Shown one piece after another: positions 10,548 through 20,651 of a stretch of DNA of 64,000 nucleotides. The DNA lies in contig NC_058043.1 in NCBI RefSeq assembly GCF_020085105.1, positions 10,934,667-10,998,666 of the forward strand, written 5' to 3'. Position numbers and translations under genes: made by a program. The notes under the pieces were generated by a model, which did not search any database, was not told the origin of the DNA, and saw only the letters and a program-made list of their open reading frames with translations. Each line of letters opens with the position of its first letter. Position 1 is the first letter of the stretch. This DNA comes from Siniperca chuatsi. Taxonomy: Eukaryota > Chordata > Actinopteri > Centrarchiformes > Sinipercidae.

Positions 10548-13211
10548 TTTGTGTGCAGCATTTGCTGGCGTGAGTGCAGAGCAGCAGCTGCTAGCTATCA
10601 GTCTGAGCAACAGGCCTTTGCTTCGATCAACATGACAGTAAATAAAGCTGACACATGCTACATAACACTGACTTCAACACACCTCCAGGTTTTGACAAAA
10701 CAATTTAAAAGGAATATTTCACTACATGTAGCAAAATTCATGACTGTCTATGCACACATAACTTTTACTGAAATGTTAACATGCACGATTGATGACTTGT
10801 TTTAGCTAGCTACATATTAACCAACAGAGACCACAGTGATAAGAAAATATTGTTTTTGTTAGCTATTATTATCTTTTTGGTATTATTTATTTAAAAAGGT
10901 CTGATTGCAGGTCCACAAAATAACTGTTTTCCTTGACATTAAAATCGGGTGAAATTATTTAATAATGCATGCAAAACCTAATAATCTTGAGCAATTTCTG
11001 TATTGAATTGCATTATATTATACAACCCCCCCACCCCCCATCATATACACAGAGGATGGGGTTGAGGGTTAATGGCATGACCACTTAATTAAAGCGCACC
11101 AAAAACTACAGCCTTAAAAACTACCACAGAGTTGAATCAAGTCAGTCTCAACAAAAACGTAACATTCACGAAAGTATTAATTACATTGCATTACATCATA
11201 AATGTGTTCATGGTACTGTGTCAGCCTCCTGCAGTTCTGGCTTCCTCCACATCCTTCATGTTGACCACACTGTTCTTCAACTTGTCATAAAGTATTTAGA
11301 AATGTAAAGTATGTGTTGAAGACAGAGGCAGAGAGGCAATCATGCTGCAGGGCTATATACAACAAATCCTTCATTACAATGGATTGTTGTTGGAAGGTCA
11401 GACTAAAAATAGTTTGGTCTCATGCCTGATGAATGGAAAACAAAACACCATGAGACAGTGAGCGTTAAGATACAAGTCAATTTTGAGGGCCGTTGAAGAA
11501 GAGCAACACTCCCAGAAACAGGCAACAAAGTGAGACAAATCTAGTGTTATATATCAACTATGTGATTAAATCCATAATTCTTGGGCACGGTTGCTCATTA
11601 AAGTTGCCCAAAAGTTACCCTGTGTGTCCCTGCATTTGAGTTGCTGATCTGCTGTATTAGAATCCATCAGTTTTTTGTAAAGATGGGAAATCCTTTCATA
11701 ATTTGTGGGCTTTTGAGAAAGTACACACAGAAAATAAAACCACAGCACATCAGTGTCTGAGCTATAGCATTGTTTTTAGGATTTTACTGCTGGCTTAAAA
11801 AAACTTCCCAACTCTTGCACTGAAAATATAATATATAATGTGTGTGGCCCTCAGGATCAAGACATAACTGGACTTGTTGCACATTGTACTCAAAGAGGCA
11901 TTTCACCTCCCTCTGCATGGTGAGTGTACTCCAGTTACATGCATCTACATACTTTAGGTTTTCTGCTGTTGTAGTAAGTTACTGTGTATTAGTTTACTAA
12001 TTATTGGATTGGTTGATTCAGTCGTCACCACTTGTCCATCTCCTCCACTGTCTCACCTGTGGAAAAGGTCTCTGTCCATCATCACCTCGCCAACAGATTC
12101 CTTCACAGCCTGTCGAAGCTTCTCCGTGCAGTCCTTCAGGCGAGGGTCTGAGGGGTGAAGGCCAGTTTTCTTCAGGGCCTACAAACAACAATGGACCAGA
12201 TGAAAACATGGTAAGTAATTGATACTTGTTTTGGGGGTTGGTGTTTTTTTAGCTACTTACTGAGATAAAGTATGAAATGGGGATTTGCTCTTTTCCCTCT
12301 GTGATGGTGTAGAAAAGCATGTCTTCCACTCCAGAGCTGGGGGACTTGGAAATGGAATGGAAATCCCTGATGAAGTGAAGAGTATTATCCACTTACACAT
12401 GGCCACAAAAGACAAGGCTGAAATGATAATTTCCTCTAAGATTGCCAGTTAAGATTGACTTTAGATACATTTACAGATAAGACAGTATGCCAGAAAAACA
12501 TTATATTAATTGTGTATAGGCCTATGTGGGATGATTTTCAGGACTGGTCCTCTTGACATACTATATTAAATAATTCTGCAGGTTCTTATTTTTTATCTTT
12601 ATGAGGGTTTTTTTTGTACATGTGCTTTAAAAAACTCTCATATCAAAGTGCTGACACATGCTGCTAACTGACACCTTTGTAGCAGTAACTGTTCATTCAG
12701 AGCCATTAGGTGTGTCCATTATATACAGTATAACTATTTATATATTTTGAAAAGCAGTGCTGGAATGTAACTAAGTACATTTACTCAAGTACTAGACTTA
12801 AGTACACATTTGAGGTACTTGTATTTTACTTGAGTATTTTCTTTTTATGCTTCTACTCCACTACATTTCTGATGGGAAATATTATACTTTTTTACTCCAT
12901 TACATTACATTCCTCCACCACTGTTGAAATGAGTCTAATGTATATGTGATATCCAAATATAATAAGGTAAAACTCATTCAACAGGGTGGATGACGCCTGT
13001 GAGAGAATCCACACCAGCAGGAAGGTGTTGACACTTACATTTTGAGATGGAAATGATCCAAGTGCGCAGCCGGTCTTGGCTGGGAAGCTGTTGTTGGTTT
13101 GGTGCTCAGACAACATGCTGGCTGGATGATGAAAACCTTTTTCGCCGCTTCTTTGTTTTTGACGATCAGTTGTACAGAGTTTGACAGACGCAGCGCTCTC
13201 AGACAGTTCAT
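658..13211 (-). CDS. gls2: glutaminase 2 (mitochondrial), 17 coding exons, 3' end off the left edge
   Basis: Hydrolyses glutamine to glutamate and ammonia in mitochondria. Coding exons in transcript order: 13211-13039, 12336-12261, 12178-12057, 9151-9022, 8565-8486, 7836-7673, 7014-6956, 6175-6143, 6036-5978, 5821-5755, 4840-4790, 4659-4483, 4323-4192, 3503-3411, 3324-3263, 2436-2360, 721-658. They join in frame for 539 codons. Residues 1-57 are basic and Ser/Ala-rich, like a mitochondrial presequence (starts [10 protein letters not shown]). The serine-lysine catalytic pair is in LQSCVKP (Ser about 208, Lys about 211); [18 protein letters not shown] and the CGMYDFSGQ region follow; ankyrin repeats begin near 475 ([13 protein letters not shown]). 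[23 protein letters not shown] and [11 protein letters not shown] favour GLS2 over GLS. The start at 13211 has a good Kozak context (GCAGCCATGA). The last roughly 60 residues lie outside the window. The intron after exon 13 has a GC donor. Confidence 0.95.
2797..3177 (+). mobile_element. decayed, internally deleted Tc1/mariner-like DNA transposon
   Basis: Near 2938-3040 one frame reads [12 protein letters not shown] then RHQMRDVL, the end of a DDE transposase where the family has NPIEHLWEILE; several stops interrupt it. The left edge (GTGTGTGACAAATTAAAGG, near 2797) resembles the reverse complement of the right edge near 3150-3177 (GACAGATTAAATGAAAAAC), as expected of terminal inverted repeats. 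Only the 3' part of the transposase remains. Inserted in a gls2 intron. Confidence 0.65.
3813..3974. mobile_element. 162-bp palindromic MITE with 9-bp target duplication
   Basis: The left end GGTCATGTCTAGATGATAAC is matched by the reverse complement of the right end, GGTCCTGTCTAGATGGTAAC, and similarity continues through CCCTGGATTTG to about 38 bp. It is flanked by an exact repeat CGATTAAAG at 3804-3812 and 3975-3983. The interior has two TTAGGTTTAGG-type blocks. No coding capacity. It lies in the gls2 intron between exons 13 and 14. Confidence 0.85.
5404..5693. mobile_element. GTTGCAGCCCTA-type non-autonomous element, degraded
   Basis: It starts TAGAGTTGAAACTATT and ends AGTTTGTTGCAGCCCTA, near-inverted ends typical of a dispersed fish element (a hAT-like family as I recall it). 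The interior has AATCGACTGATCATTTAAG and GGTTTCAGCTTCCAATGTGAG. Target duplication not recognisable. Other pieces lie at 7090-7335 and 22135-22327. Confidence 0.55.
7090..7335. mobile_element. fragment of the same ATCGATTAATCG-type element
   Basis: CAGTTGATCGACTAATCG-type sequence (near 7285-7320) followed by TTTTAGCTCTAGAGCTGCA at the end. It matches the terminal part of the 5404-5693 family in a gls2 intron. Confidence 0.5.
8266..8463. mobile_element. 198-bp palindromic MITE in gls2 intron 5
   Basis: The left arm (TTGACATAATCTCACCATAG, then GGTCCATTCAGTAGCTGTTC) and the reverse complement of the right arm (TTTGACATAAACAACCTCAC, then GGTCCATTTAGTAGCTACTG) align over about 60 bp. The element ends only about 18 bases from the gls2 exon 5 donor at 8485. 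No coding capacity. Confidence 0.75.
9200..10230 (+). mobile_element. decayed IS630/Tc1-mariner DDE transposon remnant
   Basis: The frame at 9790-9960 reads [18 protein letters not shown] then [15 protein letters not shown], the last catalytic-Glu block and C terminus of a DDE transposase. The preceding [10 protein letters not shown] and [17 protein letters not shown] (9700-9780) are in a different frame, so at least one frameshift lies near 9775. The 5' part with the first catalytic Asp is missing. Flanks 9200-9560 and 10000-10230 probably belong to the element but the ends are not fixed. Confidence 0.65.
10250..10510 (-). mobile_element. 3' end of an L2-like LINE
   Basis: On the minus strand it ends TGCAATGACAATAAAGTTGA followed by ATCTAATC, the usual tail of fish L2-like non-LTR elements. 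The body is the 3' UTR only. 5'-truncated, in gls2 intron 3. Confidence 0.6.
10517..10544. repeat. TG/CA microsatellite
   Basis: About 14 uninterrupted TG units, followed by a TTTG tract, in a gls2 intron. Confidence 0.9.
12755..12923 (+). mobile_element. 169-bp deletion derivative of a hAT-like MITE, both ends kept
   Basis: It begins CAGTGCTGGAATGTAACTAA and ends CTCCACCACTG. The flanks are TTGAAAAG (12747-12754) and TTGAAATG (12924-12931), an 8-bp target duplication with one mismatch. The left 150 bases match the full copy at 43015-43562, while most of the right half is missing. Located in gls2 intron 1. Confidence 0.85.
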
Positions 13212-13330
13212 GGCTGCGACAAACGGACAGTCACAAGCCTGCCCAGATAGTTTGATTGACGGTGAAGAATACAGTAGATAGCGCTGGCGGTTGGGAGGTG
13301 TTTTTGCTTGAGCCGTTTGTCAGCGGTTCC
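13212..13330 (-). promoter_or_regulatory. 5' flank / probable promoter of gls2
   Basis: Sequence directly upstream of the gls2 start codon on the minus strand. It is less AT-rich than the surrounding introns and shows no clear TATA box. The transcription start is inferred, not seen. Confidence 0.3.
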
Positions 13331-14655
13331 TGCGAGGTCACTGACTTTCAAACGGCTGGGGAGAAGTTTTGCTGCATTTATGTGTCGTCGGGAATTGCGT
13401 CCTTTCTACTCATTAACAGTTTTGTTTTTTGCCAAAGCTAACCATTACAATATAGCTTGTATTGTTAAAATATATCAATTATATGCCTGATATTTAGCAC
13501 ATTTATGCACTTCAATATATATAAAGTACTCTCTGTACTAAACTTTGGCTACTAGACACATTCGTTATTAATGACCAAACATGTGGGTAATTTAAAAGAG
13601 AAAATAACATTTTACGAGGGGCACTTGAAAGCAGCAGGGGGCTCTGCATGATAATACAGGCACCCCACCTCATATAGCGGCTGTCACTTGACTGACACAG
13701 TAGCCAATCAGGGGCCACACATATGTTTTGAGACTAGATGTCTGCCATGAGGACTACACTGGTGTCAATCAATCTGGATCAATTTAACCTTTTGTTACCA
13801 CAGAATTCAGTATTATGAATGAAACAGTATCTGAGTAGCAAGCAGTTCTTAGAAATGGTGAAATCATAACATAACCGCACACCTGTCACTACCTCTTCAT
13901 GAAGATTTAGGTCTGAAAAAGCCTTTGATCTGTTGTGTAACAACACATGACCAGGCAACAATCTTCTGTTAAATATTATGGTCACCAGCAGCTGAACCTG
14001 TTCAGTACATTCTGTCAATCTAACTAACTGCACTGATAGCTCAAATGAACTGTCCAAGCAATAAAAAATGTTATCAAGACAAATAAAAGTGAAATAAATG
14101 TAAGTGAACTGCGTATTTATTGCTTGCTGATTTTTGAACATCTTACACACCATAAAATACTAAAGATATTAAAGCTGCACAAAAAATGTATTAGCCTGAA
14201 AAAATCTAGATTTTACACAGATGATTTAAATGCTTGTATAATCTCAGAGTGCAGAGTAGTGTGGGATGAAGACTATGTGATATTTTTTTGTACAGTACAC
14301 AACATTTCACTTTTTTACATAGACACTGATCCTAATGCTGGTGAAGCACTTTTTTTTTTTTTGCTTGCTCTAGTGTTTCTGACTTTCACCGAGAGTGTGC
14401 ATATGAAAATAACAACAAAATGTCTCAAATCATTATTGTCATGCCACTACAGGATATCACATTGTCCTGATTTTCAGGAGCTACGGAAAAGTTTCGGTGT
14501 TAGTTATACCACTTTGAGATTTTGAATTTATCAAAAAATGTTTGAAAAGGTTTCATAAGCCCCAGGGTGATAGAGTCTGTCTCACCCCATAGTGGGGCAA
14601 CACTTAAAATCAAAACATGAAAATCACCAACATGTGCAGGTAAAAAACAAACCTG
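13331..14655. other. spacer between the gls2 5' end and the rdh5 3' end
   Basis: AT-rich sequence with no coding exon I can support. Open frames at 13779-14153 (minus) and 14124-14525 (plus) look like chance frames with no recognisable domain. Confidence 0.5.
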
Positions 14656-14661
14656 TTTATT
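14656..14661 (-). terminator. candidate poly(A) signal of rdh5
   Basis: AATAAA on the minus strand about 370 bases after the rdh5 stop codon. This would give a short 3' UTR. Other weaker sites may be used. Confidence 0.35.
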
Positions 14662-15030
14662 TAGCCTCTGATGATTATCAGCATCCATATCAAGGACCAT
14701 AAATAACAGTGCCAAAAGGCACAGCATAGTGTTAACAAACAAAACAATAATTAAACGGTAAATTATACAATGCAGTTTCATTAGTTTCTTTCATAATGTC
14801 TAAATGTCTCAAGCACACATTAGGTAGGAAAAAAATACTTTTACATGGCAGATTATGCACATAAATATGATAATAACTGCAACATCAGATCATTGCATGG
14901 CCAGTGTAGATAAGGAATATGGGTATTTTGAAAAGCAAAAGATTAATTTCTTTAAGTCAGCCTGCTTCAAAATGACAGAATGACAAAAAAAGGCTGATAA
15001 CTTTGAAGACATTTCTTCAGTTATCATGAG

Positions 15031-17754
15031 TTACACGCTCTTTGAAGGGCGGGGCAGCACCAGCTTCAGCCCAATATCAACTACACAGGAAGGCATGTAA
15101 GAGAGGGGGATCCAGATAAGTTTGGCATCCCAGCCGGCGCTGTATCTAGCTCGTGGGTAGGCAGCAGACACAGCGTGCTCCATGCAGCTGGTCACCTTTG
15201 TGAGATCAGAGTCGCAGATCGCATTCATGATCAAACGCTGGACCTTGATGTCTGAAAATGAGGATCAATGAAAAGATATTTTGCATGTATTGTACACTGA
15301 GTGAGATTCATGATATTTTAAAGTCACAATGAACCTGCATGTTTACAGTGTCCTGCTACATTAATTGTATGTATTTCCTAATGTATATATTTTTTAAGAT
15401 AGTTAAAAAGTATGTGACAGTATTTCTGATTGGGATTTTTATGTTGCCTTCAGGTGCAGCAGAGCAGCTTGTCTTTCAGGAATAAATGCGACGTGATTTT
15501 TATATAGAAATATAGAAACATGTATTTTTCTGAATAATTAGCAAACAATCACATTTCATTGTGACTTTAAAGCTCATACCATAGTTTAAAAACATCATAA
15601 CTTCCAGTATAAGAATATGATTTTTGTTTGAAAATGCATCTTTTGATTGGCTTTTTCTGACAACATAGATTGTGTGTGATCAAAATCGCAAACATAAAAC
15701 AAAAACAGTTAAAGTATTTTTGTGTCACATTTCAAATAAACCAGTGACGTGATGCTTACTCATAGTTTTCATTATGTCTGCTTACAATTATCAAGGTACT
15801 TGTCTCCATAGCTGGCTTGTACTTCAGGGCTGAGCTGGTTCCACAGGCGATGCAGCTCCCTCTCGAGAGGTTCGAGGCTCGTCACTGCAGTCTTGAAAAA
15901 CCCCGGCTCAATGATGCACACATTGACTCCAAAGTAGTTTATATCTCTCCTGTGAGCAGTGAGAAAGACCAATATTCTTCCCTGTCTGATCTCATCAGCC
16001 AATATTTGACTGGTATATGCTGAGTGTGTTTTGTGTATTACTGCAATTTGTTGGATGGAATGTGTTTTATTGCTCTAAATGTGTGCTATTGTCTTGTCTT
16101 TTATATTGTTGAAATAGTTTAAAATAAAACCCTGTCTGTAATCGAAATCTCCCTCATGGGACATTGAAGATATGAAGATTCATGACTTGAATGACTAAAA
16201 TTAGAATATAGGTCTTTCGGAAGGAGAGAAAAAAATGAATTGACTCCACAAAATACGCTCTTATCGACACGCTAACTCCGGATTGCAGAGCGCTGTGCAT
16301 TTGCATCTAAAATCTACAAACCACACATTTGAAGACAGTGAGGTGAAGATTCTAAATAGAGAGAAGAGTTGGTTTGAAAGAGGAGTCAAAGAAGCCATCT
16401 TTGTGAGAAATGAAAACCCCGCTTTAAACAGAAATGGTGGTCTGTGATTCAACTTGCCAACCATTTACCACAGTGTATTAACACCATGGTCAAGCCAATC
16501 ATATGCTAATCAGGTATCTAACAGTGATGAGGGAGGTGCAGCCAGAAAACAATAGGCCTGATTACTGGGCCATCATGGAAACAAAAGAAGGTCAGTTTCA
16601 GGTGAAACTATGCAGGGTAAACTGCAGACACTCAGGAAGACTCCTCCCTGAGGGTAGGGCCTAAGCAACACAGAGTAGCTTAAATTTCTGAGTTCTCAGA
16701 CCATTTTCACATTGAGAATGACTTCCGGATGGGAGCCGAATGTCTTGATTCTGAAAACAGTGTCCAGATGACTACGACTGAAACCTTTTCTACGATGGAA
16801 CACTCCTGGGCGAATGAGGGACTACACCGTCTTGCTCTTATTTAATGTTGATGAGGCTGTGTAAGTCTTACCTGAGGCAGTCAGAGAAAGACTCCACTGC
16901 AAACTTGGAGATGCAGTATCCACCACCGTTTGCAGCCACCCTGCCCAGCACTGATGCTACATTTACAATACGGCCGCGAGCCTTTTTGATGAGGGGCAGG
17001 AAAGTCATTGTCATGGCAATCACTCCGTTCATATTGACTTTCAGGGTGCTGTGGAAATCCTCCACTTTCATCCATTCTGAAGGACCCATGGGTAATGAGC
17101 GTCCAGCGTTGTTCACAATACCCCAAAGTCCTACAAAGCGAATGAAAGACAAAAGGTGGAAGAACATATTTTGTAAGAGATCAGCCTTATGAAATTTGAT
17201 GAACTCAGTCATCTTATATTTAAAAAATGCAACATCTTCTCTCACCCTTATCGCCAACCTCCTTCTTGGTCCACTCCATGGCTTCCTGGATGCTGTCCTG
17301 ATTGGTCACATCCAGCAGGACAGTCTTCAAATAAGGCCCCGCCACCCTCTTCAGTTCATCAGCTCCCTTTTCTGTGAGACAGCCAGCCAGCACACGGAAA
17401 CCTTTACGATCGAGCTTCTTACACAGCAGGTTTCCAAACCCCGAGTCGCAGCCAGTCACAAAGACATACTTGTCATTGATGTCCTCAATCTCCAGGCTGT
17501 CTCTGTACAGCCACACGATAATCCACAACACCACGAAGGTAGCACTGATGTACAACCAAGCATTTTCCCTGAATGAGAACAGAAAGGAGAAGCTTCAACA
17601 AGAGGAAGACAGGGAATTGATTTTGAGACAATATACTAGATTTGTAAACTTGGAGGTTCAAAGGTTAGGCTACAGCTGCCAAATTACTGCCGCAAATGTA
17701 GTGCAGCATTGGTATTTCTTACCCTAAAAGGTCGTAGACAAACTGCGTATCCAT
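15031..17754 (-). CDS. rdh5: retinol dehydrogenase 5-like short-chain dehydrogenase (332 aa, complete)
   Basis: NAD(P)-dependent membrane-bound oxidation of retinol or related sterols. Coding exons: 17754-17723, 17568-17246, 17130-16872, 15949-15786, 15251-15031; phases agree and give 332 residues. An N-terminal hydrophobic anchor spans about residues 15-32. The Rossmann motif TGCDSGFG is at 49-56, NNAG at 125-128, the catalytic Ser at 178 (NVASVLG), and Tyr/Lys at 190/194 in YCISK. The C terminus carries the family block ARYSAGWDAKL. The family includes RDH5, RDH16 and HSD17B6. AANGGGYC and CDSDLTKV resemble RDH5, while other stretches look closer to RDH16. The position just downstream of bloc1s1 on the same strand, as in human BLOC1S1-RDH5, decides for rdh5. 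The short first coding exon (MDTQFVYDLL) makes it about 14 residues longer than human RDH5. Confidence 0.88.
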
Positions 17755-17808
17755 GCTGCTTCCAGGATTAGAAGAGGGTTTTTGGTCACCTGGAGGACTT
17801 AGTGCTTG
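17755..17808 (-). other. 5' UTR part of rdh5 exon 2
   Basis: On the minus strand a strong acceptor (a T-run followed by CAG) lies at 17809-17810, then 54 untranslated bases lead into the rdh5 ATG. This implies a separate upstream noncoding exon. Confidence 0.6.
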
Positions 17809-18713
17809 CTGAAAAAACATGTTGAGCAAATGTTACCAGGTATTGACATGGCAAACTGCCAAATCCGATATTTCAGGAATGGAATGGAAAGTAGAAATAC
17901 ATGGACGTATTTCAGGAATCCTCATAACCAAATCCCCACTCGATTTCATAATATTTTAGGTTTAATCGAAGCCTTGTCCTGGTTTATTGAGCCTTTTTGA
18001 TAACTATGGGATACAATGAGTTTGTTCACAGAGGGCCTTATTAGAGGTGCTTGTAATACAGAACTGCTTTGGGCACATGAGAAATCTTTGGATAATACTC
18101 TTATGGAAGAAAGAAAGGCATTTGTGATGGAGGGAGACCTGAGGAGAGAGGGGTGCATTGTTTTGAAGCATAAATGTAATGCCCATGAAGGAGCTACTTA
18201 AGCCGCTCACTGCAGAAAACTAATTAGTTTTCTGGCTTATTAGTGACAAAAACAAAAGAAAAGATAACTTTGATTGTTCTGTTATCCATATCAAAATTGT
18301 CTGCAGACTTAAATCAGATACAGTAATACTGTTGCTGTTGGCATGAGAACATTAATTAAAACATGATCCTGTAAAATTACAACACAGGTTAAGAAAATTA
18401 AATTTAGTTTCACAACACAAGTTATTATACTCAGAGAAATATACCAGAATTACTTAAATATTCATGAGTCAATATAATTTGATGAGGTAAAACAAATCAA
18501 ACTTAAAACTATTACTGTTTGATGTACGCTTTCTTTATACACATTTAAACTAATTGTTTCATGAATTCAATTTGTAACAGGAAATTGTGATCATTACCAA
18601 TATTACAGAGGTTAATCAATAAAAAAATCAGACAAAGAACTTGCAAGAAAGAGAATATACTTTGTTGTAATTCACTGGTGAGAGTTAATTATATAAAAAC
18701 TATATTATCCTAC

Positions 18714-18835
18714 CTTTTCCCCTTTTTGAGAAGTGATGAATCTCCACAAGTTGTCCGTCTTCTTCCCTTTCCCTTTCTGGTTATTCTTCTGTCTTAACTC
18801 AGAGAAGCTGGTCAGAGAGAGGCTTTATCCCTGTA
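18714..18835 (-). other. candidate noncoding first exon and promoter of rdh5
   Basis: A purine-rich block on the minus strand ends at a good donor (AAAAG then GTAGGA) at 18713-18712. It could be the 5' UTR exon spliced to 17808. ATAAA-like boxes occur just upstream near 18830. Inferred from splice signals only. Confidence 0.4.
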
Positions 18836-20059
18836 GTTTATCCCTTAAGAGTCCGCAATTGGTAATCCCCAATCCGTAACCACTTGGTTGGCGCATGTGT
18901 GTGTTTAAGGAAACAAAGTGGTGGGAATTGCAGAATACAGAGAATTTTCTGTATATAATGTCAGCTTGGATATCAAGCTGTTTTTTTTTTTTTAGATATT
19001 ACAACTTCTTACAGAAAATCATCTACTTTCAAATTACATCAGGTTCTTTCAAGTTCTTTGCAGAACCTGCTGGTTCCCAGGGTATACAGGCATAAGCTTT
19101 TTATGTTTTAAGAGTGTTCAAACAAACTTAATAATCCCACATGTTGAAGCCTTGTGCTCACTCAAAAACATGTGTATAATCTCATTTCCACATTTTATCC
19201 ATCTATCAGTTTTAAAGCTTAAACAATATATACCCTGTAGGGTATACTGCATATATTGTTTAAGCGACGCGGGTCTTGAGACTAGTCAGCTCATAATGCA
19301 GAGATGTTGACAGTAAACAATTGTGTTGTGGCTTATCAAGTATTATTTCAACAAAACCCTGGTGCAATAAGGAAAAATATTTTGTATAAACGTCACTTGC
19401 TTCACAATTGCACCCTCCATAAAAAACTAAAACTTACCCTAAAGATATTGACAGCAAAATGTTGGCTTTTTTACAGAAAAACTTATTTCTCTGCCATGTG
19501 AAGTGCAAACTGAAGGATTAAGTGTGTTACCAACTAGTTCTTGACACTGTTTTTCTATCCTAATAGTATGCAGTGAATTGCGCAAAGTGAAGTTAAATTG
19601 GTTACCAAACACGCCTGCAATTACATGAGTGAACAGCCTCATGCGTAGTGACACAACTTTCCTTCACGTCACACATTCCATGAATTGTCCAATCACCCAG
19701 TCATTTGGCCATCTGCCTTCCACTTTTGTAACAGTCATAATTAATCCATCGGCTTAGTATTAAACATATGTGAAACTCTTACAGTCCTTATTCAAGTGTA
19801 TTTCTTCCAGCCTGAACGTTCACAGTTCTTTTCCACTTGTTAACATTTAATCTTCTCCTGACCACTGCTGACACCGATTGAGTATGAGTAGCCTGCTCAA
19901 ACTTCCCTTTTTCAAATGGAGGTTCTTCATGCAATTTTTATTTAATTTCTTTCCGTATAACAGCTGTTGTGAACCCTTATGTATATATACACATTCTAGT
20001 AGTAGATTAAATGTATTTAGCTTTGTTACATAAGAAAGAACACCAGTGCATTTGTAAAC
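18836..20059. other. spacer between rdh5 and bloc1s1
   Basis: No gene seen. It holds a 49-base hairpin at 19217-19265 and otherwise AT-rich unique-looking sequence. Confidence 0.5.
19217..19265. repeat. perfect inverted repeat, 14-bp arms, with a small inner hairpin
   Basis: The arm GCTTAAACAATATA (19217-19230) is matched exactly by its reverse complement at 19252-19265. Between them TACCC and GGGTA (19231-19244) form a second small stem. It may be a cruciform or the remnant of a small element. Confidence 0.75.
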
Positions 20060-20065
20060 TTTATT
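20060..20065 (-). terminator. poly(A) signal of bloc1s1
   Basis: AATAAA on the minus strand, about 590 bases past the bloc1s1 stop. It fits a 3' UTR running from 20651 to about 20045. Confidence 0.5.
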
Positions 20066-20651
20066 AAAAATTAAGTTTCATCACCAAACGGTAACAAAAT
20101 TTAAACTTAAGTTGTCTGACAAAAACAGTAAAGTCATTACTGTACATAGACATATAATACAGGTATCAGGTACTGGAAAGAAGCCTTCCTATAAAATGCT
20201 TTTAGGAGATACGACAGACAAGGACAGGTGGCAATTTGTCTGTGGCCCCTTAAACCTATTACAAGCAGGTGAACAAAGTTTTTACATCTGAACATTTAAA
20301 AGACCATACTGACATAGCCCCCAAAATGTTATTTGTTAATTTAAGTCACTACTAAATAGATGTTGGACCTATTTCATTTTATACACAAGCTTGATCTTTG
20401 AACAACTTGCCCTGGTTAATATTGTTGTTCACCCAAGAACTTAAACAGTGATTCAGGTGTGCAATTAATTGTCCAATGCAACAGACTTTCAACATTTCTC
20501 TGAACAAGGTAACCATCAGCATCAGCCCACTCAGAGGGGTATGCAGACGAGCAAAGTCATTGCTGCTTGCATCTTTGCTGATAGGAGTCAGCTGGATTTC
20601 TGTTTCATTCCAGTGTATTTAGTTTCAGCTGTAAACGCCCAACCATGAAGT

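Noticed and set aside
10512-10805. 97-codon frame starting in the TG repeat
   Set aside because: Created by the microsatellite; lies in a gls2 intron.
12892-13116. Open frame [16 protein letters not shown] as the gls2 N terminus
   Set aside because: The earlier ATG at 13211 gives a presequence-like frame, has a better start context and joins the glutaminase frame through the stronger acceptor. Kept only as a possible alternative (see findings).
13779-14153. 124-codon minus-strand open frame
   Set aside because: No recognisable motif, overlaps another chance frame, AT-rich spacer.
14124-14525. 133-codon plus-strand open frame between gls2 and rdh5
   Set aside because: Low-complexity AT-rich composition, no recognisable domain and no splice context.
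15031-17754. Calling the dehydrogenase rdh16 or hsd17b6
   Set aside because: Sequence alone is mixed, but the position directly after bloc1s1 in tandem matches RDH5. The alternatives remain possible.
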